NCBI GenBank assembly: GCA_025358485.1
Contig: JANYJJ010000004.1
Location: 1 to 64,000, forward strand
Direction of reading: 5' to 3'
From: Burkholderiales bacterium
GTDB lineage: Bacteria > Pseudomonadota > Gammaproteobacteria > Burkholderiales > Burkholderiaceae_C
DNA: 64,000 bases
The translations under genes and the position numbers were made by a program. The notes below the pieces were generated by a model. It did not search any database, was not told the DNA's origin, and saw only the letters and a list, made by a program, of their open reading frames with translations. Positions 54,270 to 62,636 of this stretch are shown here, one piece after another (positions within the stretch are counted from its first letter, which is position 1; each line of letters begins with the position of its first letter).

Positions 54270-56348
54270 ATGCAAACGCACACCGTATTCCCCACCCTCA
54301 ACCCAGCGCAACTCGAAGCCGTTCACCACCTCACCGGCCCGTGCCTCGTGCTGGCGGGCGCGGGGTCGGGCAAGACGCGGGTGATCGTGCACAAAATCGC
54401 GCGGTTGCTGCAAGCGGGCTACGAGCCGGGGCAAATTGCAGCCATCACTTTCACCAACAAGGCGGCGCAGGAAATGCGCGAGCGGGCCAAAGAACTGGTG
54501 GGGCCGAAGGCGGCCAAGCACTTGGTCATCAGCACGTTTCACTCGCTGGGCGTGCGCATATTGCGGGCCGAAGGCGCGAAGTTGGGGCTGAAGGAAAAGT
54601 TCAGCATCTTGGACAGTGACGATGTGCTTTCCATATTGAAAGACGCCGGCGCCAGCACCGACAACGCCTTGGCGCGACGCTGGCAATGGACCATCAGCGC
54701 CTGGAAAAACCAAGGCTTGAACAGCGCCCAAGCTGAGGCTGCGGCCGAGGACGACGACGACCGCGTGGCCGCGCGCATCATGCAGCGCTACGAAGAACGC
54801 TTGGCTGCTTACCAAGCCGTTGACTTCGACGACTTGATCGCCCTGCCCCACAAATTGCTGCTGCGCGATGAAGCCGTGCGCGCCAAATGGGAGGCCACGC
54901 TGCGCTATGTGTTGGTAGACGAGTACCAAGACACCAACGCCATTCAGTACGAGCTGCTGAAGTCCATCGTCGGCGAGCGCGCTTTGTTCACCGCCGTGGG
55001 CGACGACGACCAAAGCATCTACGGCTGGCGCGGCGCGACCATCGACAACTTGAAGCGCTTGCCGCAGGAATATCCGCTGCTCAAGGTGATTGCGCTGGAG
55101 CAGAACTACCGCTCCACCGGCAACATCCTGCGCGCCGCCAACAATGTGATTGGCAACAACCCCAAACTGTTTGAGAAGAAGTTGTGGAGCGCGTTTGGCG
55201 ACGGCGAACCGGTGCGCGTGGTGGAGTGCGACGGCGAGGAACACGAGGCCGAGCGCACCGTGGCGCGCATACAGGCGCTGCGTGGAGGTGCTGCAACTGC
55301 CTCCGATTCAGCACAAGTCGAGCTGAAAGACTTCGCGGTGCTGTACCGCGCCAACCACCAAGCGCGCGTGTTTGAGAAGGCGCTGCGCAAAGCCAACATC
55401 GCCTACAAAGTGTCAGGCGGGCAAAGCTTTTTTGACCGCGCCGAAATCAAAGACCTGTGCGCTTGGCTGCGCTTGTTGGTGAACCCCGACGACGACCCGG
55501 CGTTTTTGCGCTCCGTGACCACGCCCAAGCGCGGCATTGGCACGCAGACGCTGACCGCTTTGGGCGAGTTCGCGTCGAAGTGGAAAACGTCCTTGTTCGA
55601 AGCTTTGTTCGCGCAGAGTTTGGGCACCGCCATCAGCGCGCGCGCCATCGGCGGCTTGCATGAATTTGGTCGCTGCGTGAACGATTTGGAGTACCGCGCC
55701 CGCCACACCGTGGGCGCTGAAGACGCCAAGGTTTTTTTGATGGGCTGGTTGAAAGACCTGGACTACGAGAAGCATTTGCTCGACGGCGAAGACAGCGAAA
55801 AACTGGCCGCCAGCCGCTGGAGCAATGTGCTGGATTTTGTGGACTGGATCGCCAAGCGCTGCGGTGGTCAGATTGAAAACGACGGCGGCTTGAGTGTGGA
55901 AGTCGAGCGCAAAAGCGTGCTCGACGTCGCGCAAACCATCTCGGTCATCATCAGTTTGGCCGAGCGCGGCGACGATCAAAACGTGGTGACGCTGAGCACT
56001 CTGCACGCCGCCAAAGGCTTGGAGTGGCCGCACGTGATGTTGTCGGGCGTGAACGAAGGCTTGCTGCCGTTTCGATCTGAAGACGACGATATGACCGAAG
56101 AGCGTTTGGAAGAGGAACGCCGCCTGATGTACGTGGGCATCACACGTGCGCGCACCACCTTGAGCATCAACATGCTGCGCCGCCGCAAGCGCGGCCGCGA
56201 CACGATTCAAGGCGTGCCCAGCCGCTTCATTGCCGAGATGAAGTTGGACGAAAACACCGCCCGCGAAGACCCGCGAGACAAGCTCAAAGCGCTGCGCGCG
56301 GCGGCGGCGTTGCGGGCGGAAAAGGCCAGCAAGTTGCCGACGGATTGA
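54270..56348 (+). CDS. rep: ATP-dependent DNA helicase Rep (UvrD/PcrA superfamily)
   Basis: A 692-residue SF1A 3'-to-5' helicase. Motifs in order: Q motif LNPAQLEAV, Walker A AGAGSGKT, Ia ITFTNKAAQEM, II VDEYQDTN, III VGDDDQSIYGWRGA, IV LEQNYRST, V STLHAAKGLEWPHV, VI EERRLMYVGITRAR. The ending without the long UvrD C-terminal tail, and the HHLTGPCLVLAG start, favour Rep over UvrD. It assists replication forks past DNA-bound proteins. Stands alone on the plus strand, followed by the intergenic repeat cluster. Confidence 0.92.
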   Translation: MQTHTVFPTLNPAQLEAVHHLTGPCLVLAGAGSGKTRVIVHKIARLLQAGYEPGQIAAITFTNKAAQEMRERAKELVGPKAAKHLVISTFHSLGVRILRAEGAKLGLKEKFSILDSDDVLSILKDAGASTDNALARRWQWTISAWKNQGLNSAQAEAAAEDDDDRVAARIMQRYEERLAAYQAVDFDDLIALPHKLLLRDEAVRAKWEATLRYVLVDEYQDTNAIQYELLKSIVGERALFTAVGDDDQSIYGWRGATIDNLKRLPQEYPLLKVIALEQNYRSTGNILRAANNVIGNNPKLFEKKLWSAFGDGEPVRVVECDGEEHEAERTVARIQALRGGAATASDSAQVELKDFAVLYRANHQARVFEKALRKANIAYKVSGGQSFFDRAEIKDLCAWLRLLVNPDDDPAFLRSVTTPKRGIGTQTLTALGEFASKWKTSLFEALFAQSLGTAISARAIGGLHEFGRCVNDLEYRARHTVGAEDAKVFLMGWLKDLDYEKHLLDGEDSEKLAASRWSNVLDFVDWIAKRCGGQIENDGGLSVEVERKSVLDVAQTISVIISLAERGDDQNVVTLSTLHAAKGLEWPHVMLSGVNEGLLPFRSEDDDMTEERLEEERRLMYVGITRARTTLSINMLRRRKRGRDTIQGVPSRFIAEMKLDENTAREDPRDKLKALRAAAALRAEKASKLPTD

Positions 56349-56461
56349 GGTGATTTATCAGCGCTTGAAAGCGGTTCACTGAACACAAGCCAGGTTTTTT
56401 TACTCAGCGCACGACACCCAACCCGTTCGGGCTGAGGTATCCCCATTTGGGTTGCGCTAAT

Positions 56462-56610
56462 CCCGTTCGGGCTGAGGTATCGAAGCCTTGGCGTTCCACC
56501 AGGCAAGCTGTGTCCTTCGATACCTCAGGACGAACGGGACAACCACCTCAGGACGAACCGGTTGTTTTGTGCGGGCTTGTGTGTGCGCGACTCCGAAAGT
56601 GCAGGACTTC
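56462..56610 (+). repeat. Intergenic repeat B, copy 1
   Basis: Imperfect 24-base inverted arms (CCCGTTCGGGCTGAGGTATC... / ...GATACCTCAGGACGAACGGG) enclose a spacer CCTTGGCGTTCCACCAGGCA, followed by a tail AACCACCTCAGGACGAACCG and GTTGTTTTGTGCGGGCTTGT. A solitary half arm lies just upstream at 56422-56441. The element resembles a MITE or REP-type unit; the 558-base gap 56349-56906 contains no gene I can support. Confidence 0.85.
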
Positions 56611-56695
56611 GACAAGCTCAGTTTGAGCGGAATTTTTTACTTCACGTCCAAAACCCAACCCAGCTAGAAAACCCAACGCCGTTACAAAACCAGAC

Positions 56696-56875
56696 CCCGT
56701 TCGGGCTGAGGTATCGAAGCCTTGGCGTTCCACCAAGCAGGCCTTCCTTCCTTCGATACCTCAGGATGATCGGGGAAGACCACCTCAGGATGATCGGAAA
56801 AACCACCTCGGGACGAACGGGCTGTTTTGTGCGGGACTGAATGTGCGGAACTCCGACAAGCCCAATCCAAACGGG
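56696..56875 (+). repeat. Intergenic repeat B, copy 2
   Basis: Same structure as copy 1: arm CCCCGTTCGGGCTGAGGTAT, spacer with CCTTGGCGTTCCACCAAGCA, arm CTTCGATACCTCAGGATGATCGGGG, tail CCACCTCGGGACGAACGGGC with TGTTTTGTGCGGGACT and ACTCCGA. The spacer and the tail are both conserved between copies, so the unit copied is larger than the palindrome. Confidence 0.85.
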
Positions 56876-56906
56876 TTGCGGCCAACGGTAGAAACTCAAC
56901 AAAGCC

Positions 56907-57695
56907 TCACCAAGCCACCTCGCGTCCCATCTGATCGAAGAAGCCACCGCTGACATCGGGCGATAAATCATCCAGCAGCGCCAACATCCGCTGTGCCGAG
57001 ACTTCGGGGGTTTGCACATCCAAACCCGATTTGGCAAACGGTGACGACAACCCGGTGTCCACGGTGCCGGGGTGCAGCGCCACGCACAGGGCGTGCGGTC
57101 GCGAGCGCTTCAGCTCAATCGCTGCGGTGTGCAACATTTGGTTCAACGCGGCCTTGCAGGTGCGGTAGCTGTACCAGCCGCCCAAGCTGTTGTCGGTGAT
57201 GCTGCCCACGCGCGCGGACAAGGCCGCGAACGCGCTTTTGCCTTGGACGGCCAGCAAAGGCAAAAAGTGCTTCATCACCAAAGCCGGACCGATCACGTTG
57301 ACGGCGAAGGCGTGTTGCAAATGCGCGGCGTTCAATTGACGCAGCGCCTTCTCAGGCGTGTGGCCGTGGCCATGCAAAAAGCCGGTCGCGACGATCACCA
57401 AACGCAGCGGCAGCTCCAACGCCGCCACGGCGCGCGCTGCTGCCTCAACGCTGGCTTCGGCCGTGATGTCGATAGGAATGCTGGAGGGCCCCGCCGCGTG
57501 GCGACTCAAAGCCAAAGTCTGGCTGTAACGGGCATCGGTTCGAAGCTGCGCACTGAGCGCCTGACCGATGCCGCCGGTGGCACCAATGACCACCGCCAAA
57601 CCGCCAGGCGGGATGGGGTGGCGGCTCAGCTTGGTTGCGCTGCCGTCACGGCCAACGTCGTTGCCAATCCCACCGTTACCGCCACCGCCAGTCAC
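56907..57695 (-). CDS. Short-chain dehydrogenase/reductase (SDR, C-factor-like)
   Basis: 262 residues. A Gly-rich N-terminal stretch of about 30 residues precedes the Rossmann motif VVIGATGGIGQAL. Then NVIGPALVMKHFLPLL, the Ser region ALSARVGS, and the active site Y-x3-K in GGWYSYRTCKAALNQ. HPGTVDTGLSSPF is the usual SDR segment after the active site. This class of short SDRs resembles CsgA/C-factor-like proteins; the substrate is unknown. The first codon is GTG at 57695, 8 bases after the HiPIP stop, so the two are probably co-transcribed and the true start may be a little downstream. Confidence 0.85.
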   Translation of the reverse strand: MTGGGGNGGIGNDVGRDGSATKLSRHPIPPGGLAVVIGATGGIGQALSAQLRTDARYSQTLALSRHAAGPSSIPIDITAEASVEAAARAVAALELPLRLVIVATGFLHGHGHTPEKALRQLNAAHLQHAFAVNVIGPALVMKHFLPLLAVQGKSAFAALSARVGSITDNSLGGWYSYRTCKAALNQMLHTAAIELKRSRPHALCVALHPGTVDTGLSSPFAKSGLDVQTPEVSAQRMLALLDDLSPDVSGGFFDQMGREVAW

Positions 57696-57703
57696 TTATC
57701 CGA

Positions 57704-58024
57704 TCAAGCCGCCTTTTTGGCGTAGGCGCTGCACCAGCCGGTGGCGGCCACTTGCTTGCCTGCGAACAGTGGGCAGCCGCCCGCTTTGTCTGCGGCCTTG
57801 CCTTGGTACAGCGCGCAACTGGCGCAGTTCTGAGTGGCCAGGTGCTTGGGGTACTTCGCGGCGTCGACCTTGGTGGTGTCGGATTTGTAACCGAGCGCCA
57901 CGCCTTGCGGGTCGGTATCGGCCACGAGGGCACCGGTTTGTGCTGAAGCGCGTGCGGCCATCAAGCCGGTGGCACCAGCAGCAGCAACTTGCATCATGAA
58001 AACGCGACGTGAGGATGTGGTCAT
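57704..58024 (-). CDS. High-potential iron-sulfur protein (HiPIP), Tat-exported
   Basis: 106 residues. The Tat signal SRRVFMMQVAAAGATGLMAARASAQ leads to a mature protein of about 75 residues with the four cluster ligands in the HiPIP spacing: CASC, then GGCPLF, then GWC. It is a periplasmic one-electron carrier with a 4Fe-4S cluster, typically serving photosynthetic or respiratory reaction partners in betaproteobacteria. It is followed by the SDR gene; no terminal oxidase or reaction-centre genes are in view. Confidence 0.95.
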   Translation of the reverse strand: MTTSSRRVFMMQVAAAGATGLMAARASAQTGALVADTDPQGVALGYKSDTTKVDAAKYPKHLATQNCASCALYQGKAADKAGGCPLFAGKQVAATGWCSAYAKKAA

Positions 58025-58320
58025 AAAAATACTCCGAGAGGATTAAAAAAGTCATGGACAGAACAACCTCTGAGCTTGCCACGGTTTGGCTTGACCTTCG
58101 GTTTTTGCACCGTTTGGTTAGTAATTTGGTCGGGATTAACGCCACGTCCGTTTGCAGCTCTGACGCCTCTCCTCCTCCCAGCGCCTCGCTTACATTTTTC
58201 GGGGGTGTTTGTTTCAAGCGCTGCTGATTCGTAAGCCGAGTAAGGCCAGGCAAAAGTGCTGGGGCGGCGCAAACATTGCGGGTGCAATGCGATTCCTTTT
58301 AACAACATCGAAGGTTCTTC

Positions 58321-58662
58321 ATGTTCCAACACACCAACTTCATCCGTCACTCACTTTTGGCTGGCTTGACCAGCGTGGCCCTGGTGGCGGTTGCCCAAAC
58401 CCCGGCACCCGCGGCGCCTGCCGCCACACCTACACCCGCACCCGCACCCAAGGCGACAACTTCGGCACCTTCGGCCAAGGACAAAGCTGCTATGGAAGTG
58501 GCGTTCTCGCGTGCCGACACCAACGGCGACGGCAAACTGTCAAAAGAAGAGGCCGCGCGCATGCCGGCGATTGCAGCCAAGTTTGAAGCGCTCGACACCA
58601 ACAACGACGGCAGCCTGAGCATGGACGAGTTCTCGGTGGGCTACATGTCCGCCGCGAACTGA
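58321..58662 (+). CDS. Exported EF-hand calcium-binding protein
   Basis: 113 residues. Signal peptide HSLLAGLTSVALVAVAQ is followed by a Pro/Ala/Thr linker and two EF-hand loops, DTNGDGKLSKEE and DTNNDGSLSMDE, with all acidic coordinating positions present. Probably a periplasmic or surface Ca2+ sensor or buffer, similar to calmodulin-like exported proteins in Burkholderiales. The 296 bases upstream to the HiPIP start are divergent promoter space. Confidence 0.88.
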   Translation: MFQHTNFIRHSLLAGLTSVALVAVAQTPAPAAPAATPTPAPAPKATTSAPSAKDKAAMEVAFSRADTNGDGKLSKEEAARMPAIAAKFEALDTNNDGSLSMDEFSVGYMSAAN

Positions 58663-58714
58663 CAGCGCTCGCTTGCGCTGGGGCTGAGCTTGTTGAAGAC
58701 CAGCCCTTTTTCGC

Positions 58715-59302
58715 TCAATCGGAATCGCGAGCCACATCACGCGCCAGACGCTCGCTTTTCCAATACACATCATCACCGCCCAAACCGTCAAGGTTGGCGC
58801 GGTTCAACACGCGGGCCAACACGAACAGCAAGTCACTGAGTCGGTTCAGGTAGTGACGCGGCTCGTTGCGGATGGCCTCTGTAGCGCTCAAGGCCACCAA
58901 GGTGCGTTCGGCCCGCCGCGCCACCGTGCGAGCTACGTGGGCGATGGACGCGCTTCGCGTGCCTGCGGGCAAGATGAATTCTTTCAAGCGCGGCAGGGCG
59001 TCGTTGTAGTGCAGCAATGCCTCGTCCAGATCAATCACGGCTTGCGCTTTCAACAGCTCGTAGCCGGGGATGGACAGCTCGCCGCCGAGGTTGAACAGCT
59101 CATGCTGAATGACTCCCAGCAGCGCGCGCAGATCGTCAGGCAAAGGCTCGGCCAACAGCACGCCGAGCGTGGAGTTGAGCTCGTCCACATCGCCCATGGC
59201 CTGCACCCGCAAATGGCTTTTCGGCACGCGCGTGCCGTCGCCCAAGCCGGTGCTGCCATCGTCGCCGGTGCGGGTGGTGATTTGTGTGAGTCGGTTGGAC
59301 AT
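58715..59302 (-). CDS. Cob(I)alamin adenosyltransferase, PduO type
   Basis: 195 residues from ATG 59302; the longer ORF start (59371) overlaps the divergent gene's promoter. The ATP-binding N-terminus TRTGDDGSTGLGDGTRVPK, the DVDELNSTLG segment and the FILPAGTRSASIAHVARTVARRAER and YLNRLSDLLFVLAR helices are diagnostic of the PduO family. It transfers adenosyl from ATP to cobalamin to give coenzyme B12. It is monocistronic and divergent to the D-lactate dehydrogenase-type gene. Confidence 0.93.
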   Translation of the reverse strand: MSNRLTQITTRTGDDGSTGLGDGTRVPKSHLRVQAMGDVDELNSTLGVLLAEPLPDDLRALLGVIQHELFNLGGELSIPGYELLKAQAVIDLDEALLHYNDALPRLKEFILPAGTRSASIAHVARTVARRAERTLVALSATEAIRNEPRHYLNRLSDLLFVLARVLNRANLDGLGGDDVYWKSERLARDVARDSD

Positions 59303-59388
59303 GCAGGCTCTCAGGGGTGGGAAATGACGCCGCAGCAGTGTATCGGCGCGCGCTAAAGTGAAGCCTTGCAAAGTTCAGGAGACTCTCG

Positions 59389-60798
59389 ATGAATGCACCT
59401 GCTGCCCATTTGTTTCAACCTCGGGCATTGCCTGCTGCGATGTTGGACGAGCTCAAAACCCGGTTTGGCGAGCGCTGTTCTACCGCCATGGCGGTGCGTT
59501 TGCAGCATGGCCGCGACGAGTCGCCCATCGACGCGCCGCCGCCCGAGGTGGTGGTGTTTTGTGAGAGCAATGCTGACGTGGTGGCAGTGGTTGCGCTGGC
59601 CGACCAGCATGCGGTGCCCGTCATTCCTTATGGCGCAGGCTCGTCGCTGGAAGGCCATTTGTTGGCGGTGCAAGGCGGCGTGAGTTTGGACGTGAGCCGC
59701 ATGAACAAAATCATCTCGGTGCAGCCCGAAGATTTAACGGTGACGGTGCAAGCGGGCGTGACGCGCATGCAGCTCAACAACGAGATTCGCCACACCGGTT
59801 TGTTCTTCCCGATAGACCCCGGAGCTGACGCCAGCCTGGGCGGCATGAGCGCCACGCGCGCCAGCGGCACCAACGCCGTGCGCTACGGCACCATGCGCGA
59901 AAACGTGTTGGGCTTGACCGTGGTCACCGCGCAAGGCCAGCTGATCCACACCGGCACGCGCGCGCGCAAATCATCGGCAGGGTACGACCTCACGCGTTTG
60001 ATGGTGGGCAGCGAAGGCACGCTGGGCGTGATGACTGAGATCACGCTGAAGCTGTATCCGCAGCCTGAAGCGGTGTCGGCCGCCACTTGCACATTTCCCA
60101 GCATCGACGCGGCTGTGCGCACCACCATCCAGCTCATCCAAATGGGCATTCCGATTGCGCGCTGCGAGCTGCTGGACGCGCATGCGGTGCGGGCGGTGAA
60201 CCGCCACGACAAGCTCGCTTTGACCGAAGCGCCGATGTTGCTGATGGAGTTTCACGGCAGCGCGGCCAGCGTGAAAGAGCAAGCTGAGTCGGTGCAAGAA
60301 ATCGCTACCGAATGGGGCGGCCAAGGCTTCCTGTGGGCCACCACACCCGAAGACCGCACCAAGCTGTGGGCCGCGCGCCACCGCGCTTACTTCGCGGGTT
60401 TGCAGCTCAAACCCGGCTGCCGCAGCGTGACCACCGACACCTGCGTGCCCATTTCGCACTTGGCCGAGGCCGTGACCATCGCTTCAGAAGAAGCCGAAGC
60501 AGCCGGCCTGACGCACTACATCGTCGGCCACGTGGGCGACGGCAACTTTCACATCGCGTATTTGATCGACCCCAACATCCCCGCCGAGCGCGAACTGGCC
60601 GAACGCCTGAACCTGCAATTGGTGGAACGCGCCTTGAAAATGGGCGGCACATGCAGCGGTGAGCACGGCATCGGCCTGCACAAAATGGGCTTCTTGGTGA
60701 CCGAGGCCGGCGAAGGTGCAGTGGCCATGATGCGCAGCGTGAAACAAGCGCTAGACCCGAAAAACATCATGAACCCGGGGAAGATTTTCACGGCCTGA
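59389..60798 (+). CDS. FAD-linked D-lactate dehydrogenase/glycolate oxidase-type flavoprotein
   Basis: 469 residues, preceded by CAGGAG 9 bases before the ATG. PCMH-type FAD domain: VIPYGAGSSLEGH, DLTVTVQAGVTRMQLN, DPGADASLGGMSATRASGTNAVRYG, GSEGTLGVMTE. C-terminal substrate domain: HVGDGNFHIAY and SGEHGIGLHKMGFL with the metal- and substrate-binding His residues. It is close to cytochrome-linked D-lactate dehydrogenase (Dld/LDHD) and GlcD. No glcE or glcF follows, which favours the single-subunit D-lactate dehydrogenase; other 2-hydroxy acids are possible. Confidence 0.9.
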   Translation: MNAPAAHLFQPRALPAAMLDELKTRFGERCSTAMAVRLQHGRDESPIDAPPPEVVVFCESNADVVAVVALADQHAVPVIPYGAGSSLEGHLLAVQGGVSLDVSRMNKIISVQPEDLTVTVQAGVTRMQLNNEIRHTGLFFPIDPGADASLGGMSATRASGTNAVRYGTMRENVLGLTVVTAQGQLIHTGTRARKSSAGYDLTRLMVGSEGTLGVMTEITLKLYPQPEAVSAATCTFPSIDAAVRTTIQLIQMGIPIARCELLDAHAVRAVNRHDKLALTEAPMLLMEFHGSAASVKEQAESVQEIATEWGGQGFLWATTPEDRTKLWAARHRAYFAGLQLKPGCRSVTTDTCVPISHLAEAVTIASEEAEAAGLTHYIVGHVGDGNFHIAYLIDPNIPAERELAERLNLQLVERALKMGGTCSGEHGIGLHKMGFLVTEAGEGAVAMMRSVKQALDPKNIMNPGKIFTA

Positions 60799-60826
60799 AT
60801 TGAGGTCCAAAGCTAGGATCAAAAAA

Positions 60827-60859
60827 CAAAAGCCGCCCGTTCGAAGGGGCGGCTTTTTC
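60827..60859. terminator. Bidirectional intrinsic terminator
   Basis: AAAAGCCGCCC and GGGCGGCTTTTT flank a GTTCGAAG loop between the convergent flavoprotein gene and the 170-aa exported protein gene. Both strands have a stem followed by T residues, so it can serve both transcripts. Confidence 0.93.
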
Positions 60860-60879
60860 ATGGGCGATACCTGCTGGTG

Positions 60880-61392
60880 TCAGAACTTTGGTGCGGGCAA
60901 GTCAGACTCGTCAATGGCCTTGCAGTTCATCGCCATCGATGCTAAACGCTCGTCTTGAGAGTTGAGCATTTCGCCGGTCAGGTCGCCAGTTGATCGGTCG
61001 ATGGACATGCGAATTTTGGCCACGCGCTTCAAGTTGGGGTGCCATACAAACAAAGCCCCACGCCACCAGTCGTACAGCGCCACTGAATCACTTCGAACGC
61101 CCGGCACGCGGTAGCTCATGCTGTAGGACACCGGTGACACGTCGTACTTCAGCCGCTCACCGACAGGCATCACGTTGGACTTTTGAATCAAGGCCGTGGT
61201 GTTGTTGTCGCGCAGCGCCAAGCTGACGTTGCCCGCCATGCTGTCTTTGCCCGCGTTGACTTTGCCTTCGCATTGCAGATAAGCGAAGAAGTCGGCTGCG
61301 GCTGCGGGTTGCCATGTCAGCGATGCAAGCACCGCGCAAAGCGAGCCCGCAAGCTTGCTCAAAATTCGGCCAGACAGGTTGAATGTCCTCAT
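60880..61392 (-). CDS. Exported protein of unknown function
   Basis: 170 residues with a Sec signal peptide (LAGSLCAVLASLTWQPAAAA) followed by DFFAYLQCEGKV. Two Cys residues in the mature part (LQCEG, MNCKA) may form a disulfide. Beta-rich, with no recognised motif. AGAGG precedes the ATG. It lies 34 bases downstream of the CsgG-like lipoprotein gene and in the same direction, so the two probably form one transcript and may act together in the envelope (inference). Confidence 0.8.
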   Translation of the reverse strand: MRTFNLSGRILSKLAGSLCAVLASLTWQPAAAADFFAYLQCEGKVNAGKDSMAGNVSLALRDNNTTALIQKSNVMPVGERLKYDVSPVSYSMSYRVPGVRSDSVALYDWWRGALFVWHPNLKRVAKIRMSIDRSTGDLTGEMLNSQDERLASMAMNCKAIDESDLPAPKF

Positions 61393-61426
61393 GTGCGTGC
61401 CTCTTTGTTAGGTCAAGTTCGTGAGA

Positions 61427-62398
61427 TCAAGTGCCTGCTGGCTTTTTCTTGACAGGTGTGGCCGGAACTGGCTTGGCAGCTTGGTCAACTTCTTTCGAAG
61501 CCGCTGTGCTGCCACCTTGAACGCCCAGCGTTCCGCCCGTGCCCAAGCCGCCCTTGACGGTTTGCGCTTTGTAAGCACGAACCGACTGAACCATCTTGTT
61601 GTAGGCGTCAGCAAATGAAGCCATCAGCACTTTGCCCTGCGGCGTGCTAGTGAAAGCACTGGCACCTGCGCCACCGCCTGCACCAAACAGCGCGCCCATG
61701 CCGCCAAAGTCGGTGTTGGTGGCGTAGCCTTCAGCGGCGGCCAATTGCACCGACGAGCGGTTGTCGATCAGCGTGAGCACGGTGCCCGCTTCGTTGGTGG
61801 AGAAGTTACCCGCCACAGCACCCAACAACGCAGCTCTGCCGCCCAGCAAACCGCCGATGCCAGCCAAGCCGCCTTTGGTGCCGCCCCGGTCAGAGACGAT
61901 CACTTCAGGAATCATGGTGAAGTCGGCGGCGGCGATTTGGCCGGTGCCGACGTTGCTGCCAGCGCGGCCTTCTGCACCGCGCATGAGGTCGCGCTCGGCG
62001 TTGCCTGCGGCCAAACCACGGCCGCGGTCAACGATGATGAAGCAGTTGGATTGCTGTATCAGCAAGCGCAAAACCGGCAAGGTCGAACCCGTGCCGTAAC
62101 GTGATGCGTAGGTGGCGTACCAACCGGCGCTGGTTTGCTCGTCAATGCGAATGGTGCCCAGCGTGGCGGGGCAGCTTTCCAACTTGGAGTTGGCACCGGT
62201 GGCAGTGGCACCACCCGCCGAGCCCGTGCCGACAGTGGCGCTTTGGCCGTTCGACTGCGGCGTGGTGGCCAAGCAACCTGTGAGCACCAAAACGGCAGCG
62301 CCCATGGCTGCTGCCAGCTTGGCGACGCGCCATGAAGGAACGGATTCACTTGACGATTTTGCGTGTGCGAACTTCGCGAATTCCATGCAGATCTCCAC
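61427..62398 (-). CDS. CsgG/HfaB-family lipoprotein
   Basis: 323 residues from ATG 62398, or 319 from the ATG at 62386. The signal peptide ends in the lipobox VLTGCLA, so the mature protein is lipid-anchored at the Cys. The core shows CsgG-family features: LRLLIQQSNCFIIVDRGRG, IAAADFTMIPEVIVSDR, TLIDNRSSVQLAAAEGYA. A Gly-rich insert (FGGMGALFGAGGGAGAS) and a Lys/Pro-rich tail are unusual. CsgG forms the outer-membrane secretion pore for curli; no csgA, csgB, csgE or csgF is nearby, so this is one of the stand-alone relatives of unknown cargo. Confidence 0.82.
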   Translation of the reverse strand: MEICMEFAKFAHAKSSSESVPSWRVAKLAAAMGAAVLVLTGCLATTPQSNGQSATVGTGSAGGATATGANSKLESCPATLGTIRIDEQTSAGWYATYASRYGTGSTLPVLRLLIQQSNCFIIVDRGRGLAAGNAERDLMRGAEGRAGSNVGTGQIAAADFTMIPEVIVSDRGGTKGGLAGIGGLLGGRAALLGAVAGNFSTNEAGTVLTLIDNRSSVQLAAAEGYATNTDFGGMGALFGAGGGAGASAFTSTPQGKVLMASFADAYNKMVQSVRAYKAQTVKGGLGTGGTLGVQGGSTAASKEVDQAAKPVPATPVKKKPAGT

Positions 62399-62636
62399 TG
62401 GTTGAAACGGTTTTGAGGGTGCGAACAGCGCAAGCGCCGACTGGGCACCGATAACCGCGACTGTATTACAGGGTCACTGTATTTGACCCCCCCAGAAGGG
62501 TGGGAACAACCGCCCGGTTGGCGCGATAGGACACAGAAGTCCGAGATTTATTTCGCAACTTCATGGTGCCTGCAAGGCGGCGTCGCGTCCAACAAGCGTG
62601 GCTCACTGTGTTGCCAGTCAGTGCTTGCCTGTCATG

